Numbered from the stretch's first letter, positions 49,852 to 61,322 are shown. The stretch is DNA of 64,000 nt from Capsicum annuum (GCF_002878395.1 NW_025825179.1:142609-206608), one strand, 5' to 3'. Program-made: numbers and translations. The notes: generated by a model not told the origin, from the letters alone.

Positions 49852-51440
49852 TCATTCAGGACATGATAAACTTGCTCAACCGAAACTTTGATTTAGTAAT
49901 TTTGCTTTTCTATTTTTAAAATACTATACTATTACGTGGTTCTTTAATTTTCAACCAAAACCTGCTCATATTTTTTTAATTATGAGATCCCTATTAATTC
50001 GATATGGTTCTTTAATTTTGAATTGAGTTTCAATTTTTTTCAGTATGCATGGTAAATCGGTAATCTTAATTTGTTCAACTTGACTTATATATACTCATAT
50101 AATAGTGAATCATGACTTCTTGTATTTTTTTTCAACCAAAAAAGTATCTCAATTATATATCATATTAATTCCCTACATACGTAAAAAATATATATTAAAA
50201 AAAAAAGTACAAGGAACTTCGTTTGTTAATTTATTACCCACACAAAAAAATAGTTCAATATTTAAAATAAAGTAGTCAAAGTTCCAACATCTAACCATTT
50301 ATATACAATACTGATACAATATTCAACTTGGGTAATTCGGCCTTTTTAAAAGTATTTCAATTTTTTTTTGTTATAAATTTTTTAACTGATCAAATATTCT
50401 GCTTTTTTTATTATTTAAAAATAATATTTAAATTATATAAAAATGATATAATTGTTAAATAAAATATGTATCTATATAAGATATATGTATAGAAATTTAT
50501 AGCTCTATTAAATAAGTTTATGTATAAAATATATAAAAAAATATATATAGAAAGTGTATGAAAATTATCTAATTGTTGTATAAAACGTATAAAAGAAAAA
50601 TGTACAGTTATTGTATAAATTATGTATCAAAAATATAAAATTTTCGTATAGAATATTTATATGTATAAGATATGTATAGAAACTGTATAGAAGGAGTGTA
50701 GAAACGGTATAGAACAAGTCAATAAATTGAAATGGCTAGAAAGTAGAATTTAAATTTCATGATCATTTTCATAGAAATAGTTTTATTTGAAGTGTCGTTT
50801 CTGTCTTTTCCGCTAATATAAATGAACTATTTATGTAGCTATGTATTTCAGTGTCGTATTAATTCGATATTTTATTTGTAAATACCCAATTTAAAGAAAA
50901 AACTAAAAATATAGAATATATAGTATGCCATAATACTACAATCACGGTATCAAAAAAATTAACTCAATATCTAACCTACCATACCAACCCCTAACGTTTG
51001 GTTAACCCATTTGGTTGCACAACAAATGGTAGATCAAACCACTTTGCCCAACTCAAGATATCATTTTATCCTAGAGGTCTTATTCAAGGCAACGTGCCAA
51101 ATTATGTGGCACGTCAAGTCAAATAAAAGAGACAATAAGATCATTTCGCATATTAAAATGACATAGCATGCCTAGTCAAATTCAGTGACAAGTAAAACAT
51201 GTCACGTGGACAAGTGACAAGCGATGATTAATTAAATTTCGTGATGCCACTTGAACCTAACAAGGTGAAAATGTTTTTTCCTCATCACAACTTTTTCATC
51301 CCATAACTACAAATAGGGGTCTCATAATTTAAAAAAAAAAAATCTAACAAGAAATTAGAGGAGCTCGTCGATTAAAGATTACAAATTTCCTACAATCTGC
51401 AACCCTTCAAACACTCCTCTAAAAGTTTTCAAATAAGGAT
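49852..51440. other. AT-rich non-coding DNA in the CACTA element
   Basis: No gene was seen. 50440-50720 is a degenerate run of 'tgtatagaa' and 'tataaaatat' units. The stretch 51020-51300 has only scattered 'gtcac' motifs. Confidence 0.4.
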
Positions 51441-51452
51441 AAGGTAAATTAA

Positions 51453-51769
51453 AGAGAAAATACCCTGTTACCCCCTGAACTATATCCAAAATGGCGGTGA
51501 CACACCTCAACTTAAACGAGTCCTATTACCCCCCTCCCTCAAACTAATTAAAGGTGTAATTTTGACACCCTTAGTGCCTACATGGCACATACGTGTGCCT
51601 ACGTGGATACTTCAGTGTGTTGTACCACATATGTGCCACGTAGGCACTAAGGGTGTCAAAATTACACTTTTAATTAGTTCGGGAGGGGGGGTAATAGGAC
51701 TCCCTTTAAGTTGAGGTGTGTCTCTACCGTTTTGGGTATAGTTCAGAGAGGTAATAGGGTACTATCTCT
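51453..51769. mobile_element. Long-hairpin MITE-like inverted repeat
   Basis: Arms of about 150 bp pair almost end to end: 'ggtgtaattttgacaccctt' on the left answers 'aagggtgtcaaaattacac' on the right, and the ends 'agagaaaataccctgttacc' and 'ggtaatagggtactatctct' pair too. The short loop at about 51588-51635 holds the 'acgtgtgcctacgtgg' motif. A flanking aaatta (51446-51451, 51770-51775) may be the target duplication. Confidence 0.85.
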
Positions 51770-51775
51770 AAATTA

Positions 51776-52429
51776 TTAAAGATCATATTTTGCTTGTTTG
51801 TGGGAGAACTATTGTTTGTGGTGGTCATCAAAGGGTTTATGATGAATCAAATTTAAACTCATATTCAAATAAAGATCAAATTCACGATCAAACCAAAAAT
51901 ATCTTGAATTTTACATTTAAAAAGAAGAATAAGAATTTTTATAGATATTATAACACTCCACATTTTTTTGTCTTGATTATTATATTCTAAATACAAATTT
52001 TATTATCTATAAGCGTATTTTTTTTAACAATATAATAAATATTATGTGTAAAATAAAATGATGCCAACACAGTTTCATGACTAAAAATATCTTTTTATCA
52101 TGATAATTCATAATTTTCTATCCAATGTTTTTCTAAATTTATTATTCCCTTTGTTTTAATTTATTTTTTCTTTTTTTTTAGTTCGTTTAAAAAATAATGT
52201 GTTTTTCCTTTTTTTTGGGCAACTTTTTAAATTTGATTAATCCCATTACATGTTTAAGATTAGAGATTAAAAATATTTTGATAGATTCTACATATCTCTA
52301 ATTTAAATTACAAGATTCAAACTCAAAAATCTTATTTACTTTCTTAAATTTCATGCTAAATCAAAATCAAATAAAAATAACATAAATGTACACCTTAACT
52401 TACCATATTTACACAAATTCCACCCTTAC
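51776..52429. other. AT-rich non-coding DNA in the CACTA element
   Basis: The frame 51790-51990 has no recognisable domain. Nothing else was seen. Confidence 0.4.
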
Positions 52430-52740
52430 AAAGTAATTACAAAATGTCAACTAATTATGTATCTTCGTTGGATGTATCAGAAAGCTAATTATGTATCTCG
52501 ACAGATTTAAAATTGAAAAAAATATATCGGGAGCTAATTTTTTATCTTTAGAAAGGAAAAAATATATCATTGGATATATTATGAATCTCGACAGATTCAA
52601 AATCGGAAAAAAAAATATCGGAAGCTAATTATGTATCTTTACAAAGAAAAATATATATATATTCATTAGATGTATAGGGAGCTGATTATGTATCTCGACA
52701 GATTTAAAATCGTGATATACAGTAATTATAAAAATATTGA
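52430..52740. repeat. Dispersed repeat with internal tandem units, second copy at 60670-60850
   Basis: Units built of 'aattatgtatctcgacaga', 'aaaatcg', 'tatcgggagctaat' and 'atctttacaaag' recur three to four times. The same units occur outside the CACTA element at 60670-60850. Confidence 0.8.
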
Positions 52741-52889
52741 AATTTTCTATAACTAAGCTCCAAACCGTCAACATGTCTATTGTTTTTCCAAAATTATTTA
52801 CGTTAAATCAAAATAAGATAAAATTTTAGTTTTCTTAAATTTCATGCAAATTAAAATTAAACGAACAAATTGATAGAAAGAATTATTGT

Positions 52890-53300
52890 TTGCCAAATTA
52901 GTAGGAAAATATAGGCGGCAACCCTTCCCTCCACTTTCAATTATTTTCTCCAAATACTTAGCGCGCTAATTTAGCTTTCATTACAATTAGGTATTCTTTT
53001 TGTCGCTTTGATGTATTTGCAGCAGTTTAACCCAAATCTGGAGAATTCTTGCTTCTGCACAATGTCTGGTGCGTTCTTGCTTAAGGATTAGATTAATTAT
53101 GATCTTCTTAATTTGTGAATTCTTCGCAGATTCTTTTGTGTTTCTTTTCTTCTTTTTATACAAGCTTCAAAGTTTTTGGACTAGAAAATGGTATGCATTC
53201 ATTTCGGGTGTTATGAGTATTTGGAGAAGTAGAAACTAGAATGTCAAGGTAGATATATCTTTTTTCCCTATGTGTTCTTTTATTTCTTTGCTATGTTCTC
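52890..53300 (+). other. Gene-leader-like segment inside the CACTA element
   Basis: Less AT-rich, with CT-rich leader-like sequence, an ATG in 'cacaatgtctg' at about 53060 directly before gtgcgttc, and a later 'gaaaatg' before gtatgcatt. This resembles a 5' untranslated exon and splice donors, but no protein match supports it. It may be captured gene sequence or the element's own promoter. Confidence 0.3.
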
Positions 53301-53668
53301 TTCAAATCAGTTGGAATTTGGTCCATCAAGATAGTTTTTAGCAATCCCTTTAGAATCTCCTCTCCTCCTTAATTTATGTTTCATTTGCTACCCTTTTCGT
53401 TCTTCTCCGTCCTTGCACATTGCATTTAAGCTTGAACATTTCTGATTTATGTATTGTAATGTGAATGCTGTGGTTCAAAAGAGACCATGTCTGAACCTTG
53501 TGATTAGATAAAAGGCTCAACTTTTATTTTTTCGTAACTTTGCTTTTTATTTTTACTGGATTTGTTGTTGTAAATCTTTCTTTAGAAGTATCGGGGAATA
53601 TGGTAGGATATACTAGTTATATAATTGATTCGAGAAAATGGATTCTTAAAAAAATCATAAACCATATT

Positions 53669-54202
53669 TGTTATGAACTAATTGTCCCACATTGGAAAAA
53701 TAGAGAAATGCTAAGGGGTTTATAGGCCAAATGGGTTCTCCCATCTATCAGACTAGTGGGACAATTGGTTCATAACAATCGCCTCCGCTTAAGAACCAAC
53801 GACCTCGTTGGTCACGGTTGAGCCCAGTTGATCTCGGTTGGCACCCCTCTTGGGTCCAGGCCACCACTCCTGGCACACAGGTCACCACTCTGAGTCGTGA
53901 CTCCATGCGTGGATCGATCCTCATTGGTCACGGCTAAATCCAGTTGGTCATGGCTGGCACCCCTCTTGGGTCCAGGCCACCACTACGAGTCACGGCCCAA
54001 CGTGCGGCTCCCCATACGTGGATTGATCCTCGTTGGTCACAGATGGTATCCCTCTTGGGTCCAGGCCACCACTCCGAGTCACGGACCAATGCGTGGGACT
54101 CTCAATGAAAGCACCAATATTATAAACCAAATGGAAGAGCCCAACCCAAAAAACTAGTCTGATAGGTGGAAGAACCCCTTTGGCCTATAAACCCTCATAA
54201 CA
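53669..54202. mobile_element. Foldback element with three internal tandem repeats
   Basis: Two inverted pairs are seen: 'gttatgaactaattgtccca' (53670) with 'gtgggacaattggttcataa' (53756), and 'ggtttataggccaaa' ... 'atctatcagactag' (53716-53756) with 'ctagtctgatagg' ... 'tttggcctataaacc' (54154-54194). Between them a GC-rich unit with 'ccctcttgggtccaggccac' recurs three times (about 53846, 53961 and 54050). Family unknown to me by name. Confidence 0.8.
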
Positions 54203-54269
54203 ATATGTCATATCGGTTTTATGTCACTTGTCTACAATAGCATATACCTGTTGTGGTTCCTCAACTTTG

Positions 54270-54352
54270 GTTTGGGGAGGGTAGAATGTACTTAGACCTT
54301 ACTCTTATTTTTTTGTGGTAGAGAAACTTTTTTTTTATAGACCCTCAACTCA
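54270..54352 (-). mobile_element. RTE/TS-SINE tail fragment
   Basis: Reverse complement carries the 'gagggtctat' and 'ctaccctcccc' blocks found at 6735-6872 and 62809-62945. Truncated at both ends. Confidence 0.55.
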
Positions 54353-54454
54353 AATGAGAAGTTTTTTAATTCGGTAATCTGAAGAGTAATGCCACAAGTA
54401 ATGTGTTGCTAAAAAAAAAAAGAAACTACAACAAGGATATATAGTATTCTTAAG

Positions 54455-54660
54455 TGTCTAAAAGGCTCTTTTGGTACAAGGAATATGGAATAACTAGCCC
54501 CAAAATTAATTTTGGGATGAGCTTATCCTATATTTAGTTGGGATAAAATTGTGGGATAATATTTTCTGGAATTGTAGTGTCATTTTATCCCACATTGAAA
54601 GTGGAATAACAATCCCGAGTTTACTTGTTTCCCAACTGAACGAGCTCTAAGGGACTTCTT
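54455..54660. mobile_element. MITE-like element
   Basis: Contains 'aattttgggatgagcttatc', 'gttgggataaaattgtggg' and 'ttatcccac' blocks and loosely inverted ends (ggctcttttggtacaagg against cccaactgaacgagctc). Similar elements are common in Solanaceae (general knowledge). Class not certain. Confidence 0.5.
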
Positions 54661-56145
54661 CTTCTTCTTCTTCTTTGCTTCTTAGAACTTTCTGCTTACA
54701 ACATTGTTGTATTGTTTAATAGTTCTCACCATGGGGTCTTATTTGAACAATATTGGTGAAATGAACAATTTAAATATGAATGAAACTCTTAAATAATTTA
54801 ATTCTCAGGTCAGTTAAGTGTATTATTTGTGTTGTGCTTATATAATTTGGACAATAGATATTGAATTGAGATGGGTAAAAGATCTATTTTTCGACAAGAT
54901 ACTCTTTTGTTAGTTTTTTTAACTAGTCGCATTTTACTTGATTTTTTCAGAAGAAAGTGTAATTAGTTGTAATTAGTTGCTCATAAAGCATCTAGCATAA
55001 CATCTTTAATTTCCTGAAAGGTGAATGTATCATGTAGCTCACCATGCCACACCCATTTTCGTATCTTGTGATTAGTTGGATCCACATAGTGTCAATCTCA
55101 TACATCACTCATAAAAGAGTTATCTAGTCCGATGATCTAAAATGGGCCATACCATGTAAAATTAAATCTCAATCTCCGTCTCCGTACATAGGCATTGAAG
55201 AGTGCATATGAGTATAGTATTTTTTTCCTCCTCAAAGTCCTGACTTGGTTTTCATTTATATTCCATACCAACAACTTCTATGATTATTAGTGTAAACTAT
55301 TGCTATCTTTTATCTACAATTGAATGTAGATCCTGGAGTTCTTTTTTGAATAATGTACTTACAAGAACTTAACTGTTTCACAGTTTTGGTTCATGGGTGA
55401 ATATTTCCATGTTTCAGCAGAGCTTCGGAATTTAAGCAAATTCTTTCCACCTTAGTTTCTAACAATCAAATTCCAAAAATACTAGATGAGTATTTTTCAA
55501 TTCTACATTTACGGAAGTTTGAAATATCTCCATTCTTGTGTACATTGAGCACAATGTGAAAAGTCAAGAGTTTGATGAGAGTTTATTTTCATGTCATAAT
55601 TTTTGGACAACAAATAAGTAAAATTGAATAATTTTTTTTTGATAGAGAGCATGTTAAGTTGCTTGGAATGGACAAATACAATTGCTATGACCAGAATTTT
55701 TTAACTAAATAATTGGCTTTGGCAGTATAAAGATAACGGGATCAAGAAGTCTATATTTTAAGAAGGGGGAGATCACTGTACTAGTAATATCAAAGTCTCA
55801 AATATAAGATAATATGATGTTGTGGCTATATGCAGTATCTGTAGTAGGTACGTTGCTCTGTTGTATGTTTCATGGTGCAACATGTTATTGGATGAACTCT
55901 TAGCTTTGGCTTGATTATAAGTCCTTTTAGAGCATCAGTGGCCACTTTTTTTAATATATACTTGGGTGTTTTCAAGTTTCTTCTTACAAAATATGATTAT
56001 ATTTATCTTCTTTTTTTTGTATGAACATTGTAAACAAACATTATTGGCAATGTGGTTCATGAGTGGAGCTATTTTTGCCTCCACATCCTGTGTATATATT
56101 AGGTTTCTGTTGTATCGGCTGATTTCTAATAGCCTACTATTAAAG
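54661..56145. other. Non-coding DNA in the CACTA element
   Basis: A short (ctt)n run lies at 54658-54675. No gene was recognised. The frame at 55966-56184 is hydrophobic by composition only. Confidence 0.4.
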
Positions 56146-56147
56146 TA

Positions 56148-56375
56148 TGTCAGCACCCAAGAGTGTAACCTAGTGGTTCAATGAAGTTGGGTTGAGCAGG
56201 TTTAATTCCCAACATAAACAAACACTACGTGATTTCTTCCCATCAGTTCTAGCTTTGATGGACACATTTACCTAATATTTATTATTGGTGGGAGGTGACA
56301 GGTGACGGGTATCCCCTAGAATTAGTCTAGGTGCATGCAAGCTGACCTAACACCATGGTTATAAAAAAAAGTACA
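56148..56375 (+). mobile_element. tRNA-derived SINE (SolS-like)
   Basis: The head 'gtaacctagtggttcaatg' and 'aggtttaattccc' resemble tRNA A and B boxes of RNA polymerase III promoters. The tail carries 'ggtgcatgcaagctgaccta', 'caccatggttat' and a short A run. This head and tail combination is typical of Solanaceae SINEs (general knowledge). A possible short target repeat is aaagta (56142 and 56368 region). Confidence 0.75.
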
Positions 56376-56758
56376 CAGCCTTGAGAAGACTAGAATTGAT
56401 CATGAATAAGATTGTTCAAGTTCTCACTAGATGATCTTTTGTTTGCTTGTGGATCTAATTAGCTTGTTGTTTGTTCTTTAGTATACTTAGAGTGGAAAAC
56501 CATTAAGGTTGTTATTTGAATGTTTCGTGGGTTTAATTATTTTCTCACTGTCGCTCATTTTTGTTGTCTGCTAGTTTGGTAATGAATTGAATTAGTAACA
56601 GTTACACATATGATGGTATAGTAGAAAACATTCTTAGTTTTGTTATCAAGGGATTATACTGAAGTAGAAGTGTATTAGAGTGTAGTAGTCATGTGTCAAT
56701 GCCAGCCAAACAAGTGATCTTTTAATTACTAATTTGAGTTTTACGAGGCATATTTCAG

Positions 56759-56823
56759 TTCAACGCACAATAACACCAGATCTGGAACTCACTTTTGCTG
56801 CTCCAAAGCTATTGAATAATTAA
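56759..56823 (+). other. Exon-like fragment 1 in the CACTA element
   Basis: After the acceptor-like 'atttcag', a frame of about 21 codons reads ...TPDLELTFAAPKLLNN and stops. The composition looks protein-like, reminiscent of C-terminal LEL motifs of plant transcription factors, but this is too short to assign. May be captured host exon sequence. Confidence 0.3.
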
Positions 56824-57093
56824 AGTTATCATAACGATGTTATACAATCTTATTTGCTATGTTTTGTGGAAAAATTTCGTTACTTAATTCATTTACTTGT
56901 GTTGCTCTCTTTTTCGTACTTTCTGCATCTCAAATGGGTTTTGTATCTCTTTATGAATAATTAATGGGCGCAAATAATGATTCATACAGGTGGCCTTAGG
57001 AGCTATTAAAGATTAAGCCATATTATATTCAAGTACTTTAAACTTTATTTTTCTTTGTTGATACAATAGTTAACTGCCTTAATTTTATTTGCA

Positions 57094-57187
57094 GATTCGT
57101 TGTAAAGAATAAAGTGATAGATTTGACTTGTACACCAAGGAATGAAGCTAGTGTTGAAGTCCACGAGATAAAGATTGAAAGAAAATG
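57094..57187 (+). other. Exon-like fragment 2 in the CACTA element
   Basis: Preceded by a good acceptor (atttgcag). The frame reads FVVKNKVIDL...ASVEVHEIKIERK and then TGA at about 57185. About 30 codons, charged and non-repetitive, unlike the AT-rich surroundings. No family was recognised. It could be the last exon of a captured gene or of an element-encoded protein. Confidence 0.4.
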
Positions 57188-57419
57188 ACGATAAATAGAC
57201 AATAATTGTGGTTTTCCTTCAGACCAACCTTAATTCTTTTTGAGAATATTGGTACCGTTTGAGAAATTTACACATGGATTAATATATAAATGTCAATTAT
57301 AAATGATTTATTGAAACTTGAATGACTTCAATTATTGTTCTTATCATATTCAAATAAGAAAATAACAATTGTGTTTATAAGCTTGTGAGGCATACAAAAT
57401 TAGCTTGAAAATGGCTCAA

Positions 57420-57980
57420 GAGTGATTTTAAGATAGACATATAGTGACGAATTAGTTTGTCAGTAACGTGACACACAAATGATTTTCAAATACGAAATTG
57501 TTGCCCTTTCTAGACAAGAAAAAGTTTGTCACTAATTTATATATTTAGAGATGAAATTTCTCTTTCGTACACAAATCATGTATCATTTAGTGATGCAATC
57601 ACATTCTTTTAACGACAAGTTATACATACCTTTAGAGACGAACAATATCGTCACTAATTAAATTAAAGTGAAAAATTAGATGTGTCGGTAATAAGTATCC
57701 TTTTAGCAACGCTACACTATTTTTAGCTACAACATTTTATGCTATTTGTGACAAATAATTTCGTCATAAATACTCCACATTTGGGGACGAAATTTTATTT
57801 TGTAGTTAATAAGATTTATTTAGTGACGAAATACTAAATTGTCTTCAATTACTTTTAGCGACCCATGTTTAGAGACGAAAGATTGACGATTTTATTTTTG
57901 TCACAAAATATTTTTTAGGACGAAATATGAGTTTTATGTGACAAAATAATTCATCACAGATAATGAAATTTGTTGTAGTG
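57420..57980. repeat. Right subterminal repeat region of the CACTA element
   Basis: Recurrent 'agtgacgaa', 'gagacgaa' and 'tgtcac' motifs in both orientations, ending in tttgttgtagtg. Confidence 0.75.
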
Positions 57981-58085
57981 TAATATATATGTTTTAGTAT
58001 ATTTTTATTTCTATCTGAATTATTATCGTCTTTGTTTGCAAACTATAAGCTTCCGCATAACGCCCTCTCGATTTTGAACCCAACA

Positions 58086-58657
58086 AGTAGTATCAGAGTC
58101 TATAGTTAAACGGTCCAACGGTTCAAATCGGAGACAAGTGGTATCAGAGCCTACGATTCAAAGGTTCAATAGTTCGGGGAAACGAGGTTGAAGACAAGTT
58201 TAAGGCGGTTCAAATCAATTTGCAACCAATTTGACGATAATGAAGATCTTTGTCTAGCTAGGAGAAAAGTTTCAAATAAATTTTCAACAGTCTTGCTGCT
58301 AATATATCATTAAAACCAAAATCAATTTTCAACCAATGTTTATGGGCTCCAACTTTCAACCCTTGCTTACTTTTAATTCTTGGGCTCTTTTTAACTCGTG
58401 CATATATTTTTAACGCATGAGCTCCATTTTTAACCCGTGCTCACTTTCAATGTACAAGGGTTTACTTTTAACTCTGTTCACTTATAACACAGGGATCCAA
58501 TAATGTTAACCCATGTTTTTATTTTTAAGGCATAGAGCTTTAATTTTTAACCCATATCAACTTTTAATCATGTTAAGCCGAAGTGGTATATGAATAGAGT
58601 GTGAAGAAGAAGGTTCACGAATATTTTGTGAAGAAAATCAAGTCAAAAAGGAAGATC
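58086..58657 (+). other. Internal region of the TRIM-like element
   Basis: Non-coding. Contains two primer-site-like motifs, tagtatcagagt (58088-58099) and tggtatcagagc (58139-58150), and a degenerate run of 'tttttaacccatg' units at 58320-58570. Confidence 0.75.
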
Positions 58658-59063
58658 TGTTAGGGTTTTACCCTGATTTTCTTACCAAGTTTAAGTTTTA
58701 CTTATCTTGAAAGCAAAATAAAAGTAATACCATTAAAGAAAAATATAAAAATTTTCCATTTTTGGCAAACCTCTTTCTTGGAGGAAAGGTTTTTTAGACA
58801 TCTATAAATAGAAGAACCTCTTCTTGTAGCATAACACAATAGCATTCACAATATAGTCATTAAATAGTTTTGTTTAGGGGGAGATTTCTCCCAATAGATT
58901 TTGTGCTTTTCAATATTAGTTTTTTTAATATGTAGATCGTTTGACCAAATATATTAATAATATATATGTTTTTATTATATTTTTATATGTATCTGAATTA
59001 TCATCGTCTTTGTTTGCAAACTATAAGCTTCCATATGACACCCTCTCCATTTTGAACCCAACA
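58658..59063 (+). repeat. 3' LTR of the TRIM-like element (406 bp)
   Basis: Starts tgttagggtttt, ends gaacccaaca, followed by ctctg. It provides the uninterrupted version of the CACTA insertion site near 58950. Confidence 0.9.
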
Positions 59064-59117
59064 CTCTGGACCCTGTTATCATATGGTATGCTTTGTACAT
59101 GGTGATGACCTTAAAAG

Positions 59118-60055
59118 ATAGGGCTGCTTATCGGATTGATCGAATGGACCTTTACACTTAACGGTTTGGCTTATTGGTTATCGGTTTTAAAATATATAAA
59201 TCCACTAGCCAACCAATAAGATATCAGTTGGTTCGATAATGGATGAACAATTATCGGACGGTTATCGGGCGGTGTATCGGACTTCCACAATTAATTTGAC
59301 TATAAAAATAGACAAATAGTAGTACTATATCGTGATAAAGAGAAAGTTCTAACTTTCTATGCAACATGGGTTGTGAAGGGAAGAGCCTACTGAGCCATTC
59401 TACTAATTGTAGTTGGAACCTCAAGGAGAAAAGCACTGAAGAGCTTTGATTTTGTTAATTTCTAAACATGTATCAACAAGAACGATTAGTCACTACGAAT
59501 ACATGATGAATATCTATTCACTATCTCCAAAACAGATACAGCAAAAACTCCATAAATCACAATATATTCTAAAATATGGTTTTCTTTCTAAAAGAAATGA
59601 AGATGGCATACTGGCAGAAGAACCAAAGTTGAAAGCACTAGTAGTCAATTGGAGCCTTTGCTTTGCAAAGCTCTAAAAGTCCAAAGGCCGAATATGTTAT
59701 GTTACTTTTACTCCTAATAACTTCTCTTTAGTTTTTATTAGGGTTAATTAGTAATGGGCTTTAGGTTATTACACTAGAATTCAGATATATTACGTTTAGA
59801 GTTTATATTTTATAATAATATAATATGTATTTTAATTTTTATATATCTAGGTGGAAAAGTATAAGTGTACTAGGTAATTCTTAACGGGTTAACGATTTAT
59901 CCAATAAGGAAATTAAGTAATTCACTTCCACACCGATAAGCCATTAATTATAACATTTGAATCCGTCCACCAACCGTTTATCCGATAAGCCAACACCAAT
60001 AAACCAATTTTGCAGTTGGCTTATTGAATATGGTTCGGTTTTGAACGACCCTATT
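59118..60055. mobile_element. Possible hAT-like MITE with a long middle
   Basis: The left end (gatagggctgcttatcgg, ggcttattggttatcggtttt) loosely mirrors the right end (cggataagcc, ggcttattg, ggttttgaacgaccctat). Both ends are built of tatcgg and cttattgg units. Ends and target duplication could not be fixed. The middle (about 59290-59880) shows no gene. Confidence 0.4.
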
Positions 60056-61322
60056 AAAAGGTGTTCCACTGATTAGCCAGTCCTCGAAAGGAAAGTCAAT
60101 TCATAAGTCAGTTGTGTTGATGGAAATTTTGTTCGGTTTCCTTTTCTTTCAAGAATTTTGTCATGAGGCGCAAAATGAGTGCAGATGGATTGTACATATT
60201 GTATTTAGCAGTTCAAGCTCTAGTGTACGTTTAGAAATTCCAATTTCTGTGGATTTTTGTGTTGCTTGTTCTAAATGTTTGGAAGGTTAGCTTTGGATCT
60301 TTTCTAGATGCTGGTTACAAGTAAGGAGATTGAAAACTTCTCATTTGTTGGTTGATCAACAAATTCCTTTTGATATGATGCAGAAACTTTGAAATACCGA
60401 TAAATAGGTGTTAATACATAAAAATGATCCTAAACTTGACACCAAATTATAATTTTGGCCTTAAACTTTGACAGTACACAAATATGACTTTTAACTATTC
60501 AAAACTGCACAAATATGACCTCCAGTGTTGTTGCTGTTTTAGTGTGTTTTACTCTTGATATCACTTCCCTTCTTGTTATTCTTGCGAATCCGAGAGAGGT
60601 CATCAAAAGGGTCCATAGTTCTTGAACTAGTGGACTGATTTTTGTGTTTGTGTTGTTGTGTTTTTAGGGAGTTTGGTATCAATTATGTATCTCAACAGAC
60701 CCAAAATCTGGAAAAAAAATGTGTCGGGAACTAATTACGTATCTTTACTAAGGAAAAAATGTATCTTCGTTGGATGTATTGGAAGCTAATTATGTATTTC
60801 GGCAGATCCAACATCGAAATTTTCAGTAATTATATAAACTAAAAATTACACAAATATACAACTTATGTTTCCAATATTACAAAAAATCTCAACTCCCTAA
60901 ACATATTACAAAATTCTAACATATACACAGAATACTATGTATATGTCGACTATTTTATGTATATTAATAGGAAGAGATATTAAAGTAATTAAAAAGTGGA
61001 ATAGAATGTAATTACTTCCAAAGAATTGGTACTTATGTTATTTATACTTATATAAAATGTCAGGAATTTTCTAAACTTTGTCGCTCTATGGACACACTTG
61101 GTGCAATTTCCTCACAAATTGTGGGCCACTTGTACAAATGTATTGGGCTAGTTTTGCAATCTTGGGCTTAGGGATTTTCAAGTCCATACAAGCATAACAA
61201 AAACACACTCTCTCTCTCTCTCCTTCAATTCCATACAAACATAACAAAAACACTCTCTCTCTCCTCTTTTCACACACACAGAGTAGAAAGCTTTAGCAGT
61301 CATCAAATCAAAGTGAAAGAAG
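60056..61322. other. Upstream region of the METTL5-like gene
   Basis: Non-coding. Includes a repeat of the 'taaacttgacaccaaatt' type near 60430-60530, the dispersed repeat at 60670-60850, and CT-rich tracts (tctctctctctc near 61208 and 61254) just upstream of the start codon that probably lie in the promoter or leader. Confidence 0.5.
60670..60850. repeat. Dispersed repeat, second copy of the 52430-52740 family
   Basis: Shares the 'caattatgtatctc', 'tgtcgggaactaatta', 'atctttac' and 'gttggatgtat' units with 52430-52740. Confidence 0.8.

Larger units (their letters stand above)
47442..57980. mobile_element. CACTA-type DNA transposon, about 10.5 kb, non-autonomous
   Basis: Left end cactataacaaaag and right end tttgttgtagtg are inverted repeats with the CACTA core (En/Spm superfamily). 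Both subterminal regions (47442-48060 and 57420-57980) are crowded with 'gtgacaaa', 'gacgaaa' and 'tcactaat' motifs in both orientations, typical of transposase binding arrays in CACTA elements. The exact host junction is visible because the interrupted LTR has an intact partner at 58658-59063. A 3 bp target duplication is not clear (att on the left, taa on the right). No transposase domain was recognised in any frame. The cargo includes inverted-repeat elements, a SINE and exon-like pieces, listed separately. Confidence 0.82.
47158..59063 (+). mobile_element. TRIM-like short LTR element, split by a CACTA transposon
   Basis: 5' LTR: 47158-47441 plus 57981-58085 (about 389 bp together). 3' LTR: 58658-59063 (406 bp). 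Both start (a/g variant of) tgttaggg and end gaacccaaca. Flanking 5-mers are ctccg (47153-47157) and ctctg (59064-59068), one mismatch. Primer-site-like tagtatcagagt follows the 5' LTR. The internal region is only 572 bp and non-coding, as in terminal-repeat retrotransposons in miniature. The LTRs share the 'ggggagatttctcccaatag' block and the 'gtttgcaaactataagcttcc' block. Confidence 0.88.

Noticed and set aside
47442..57980. Two separate MITEs instead of one CACTA element
   Set aside because: The left and right CACTA ends sit exactly at the two halves of one interrupted LTR, so a single insertion explains both.
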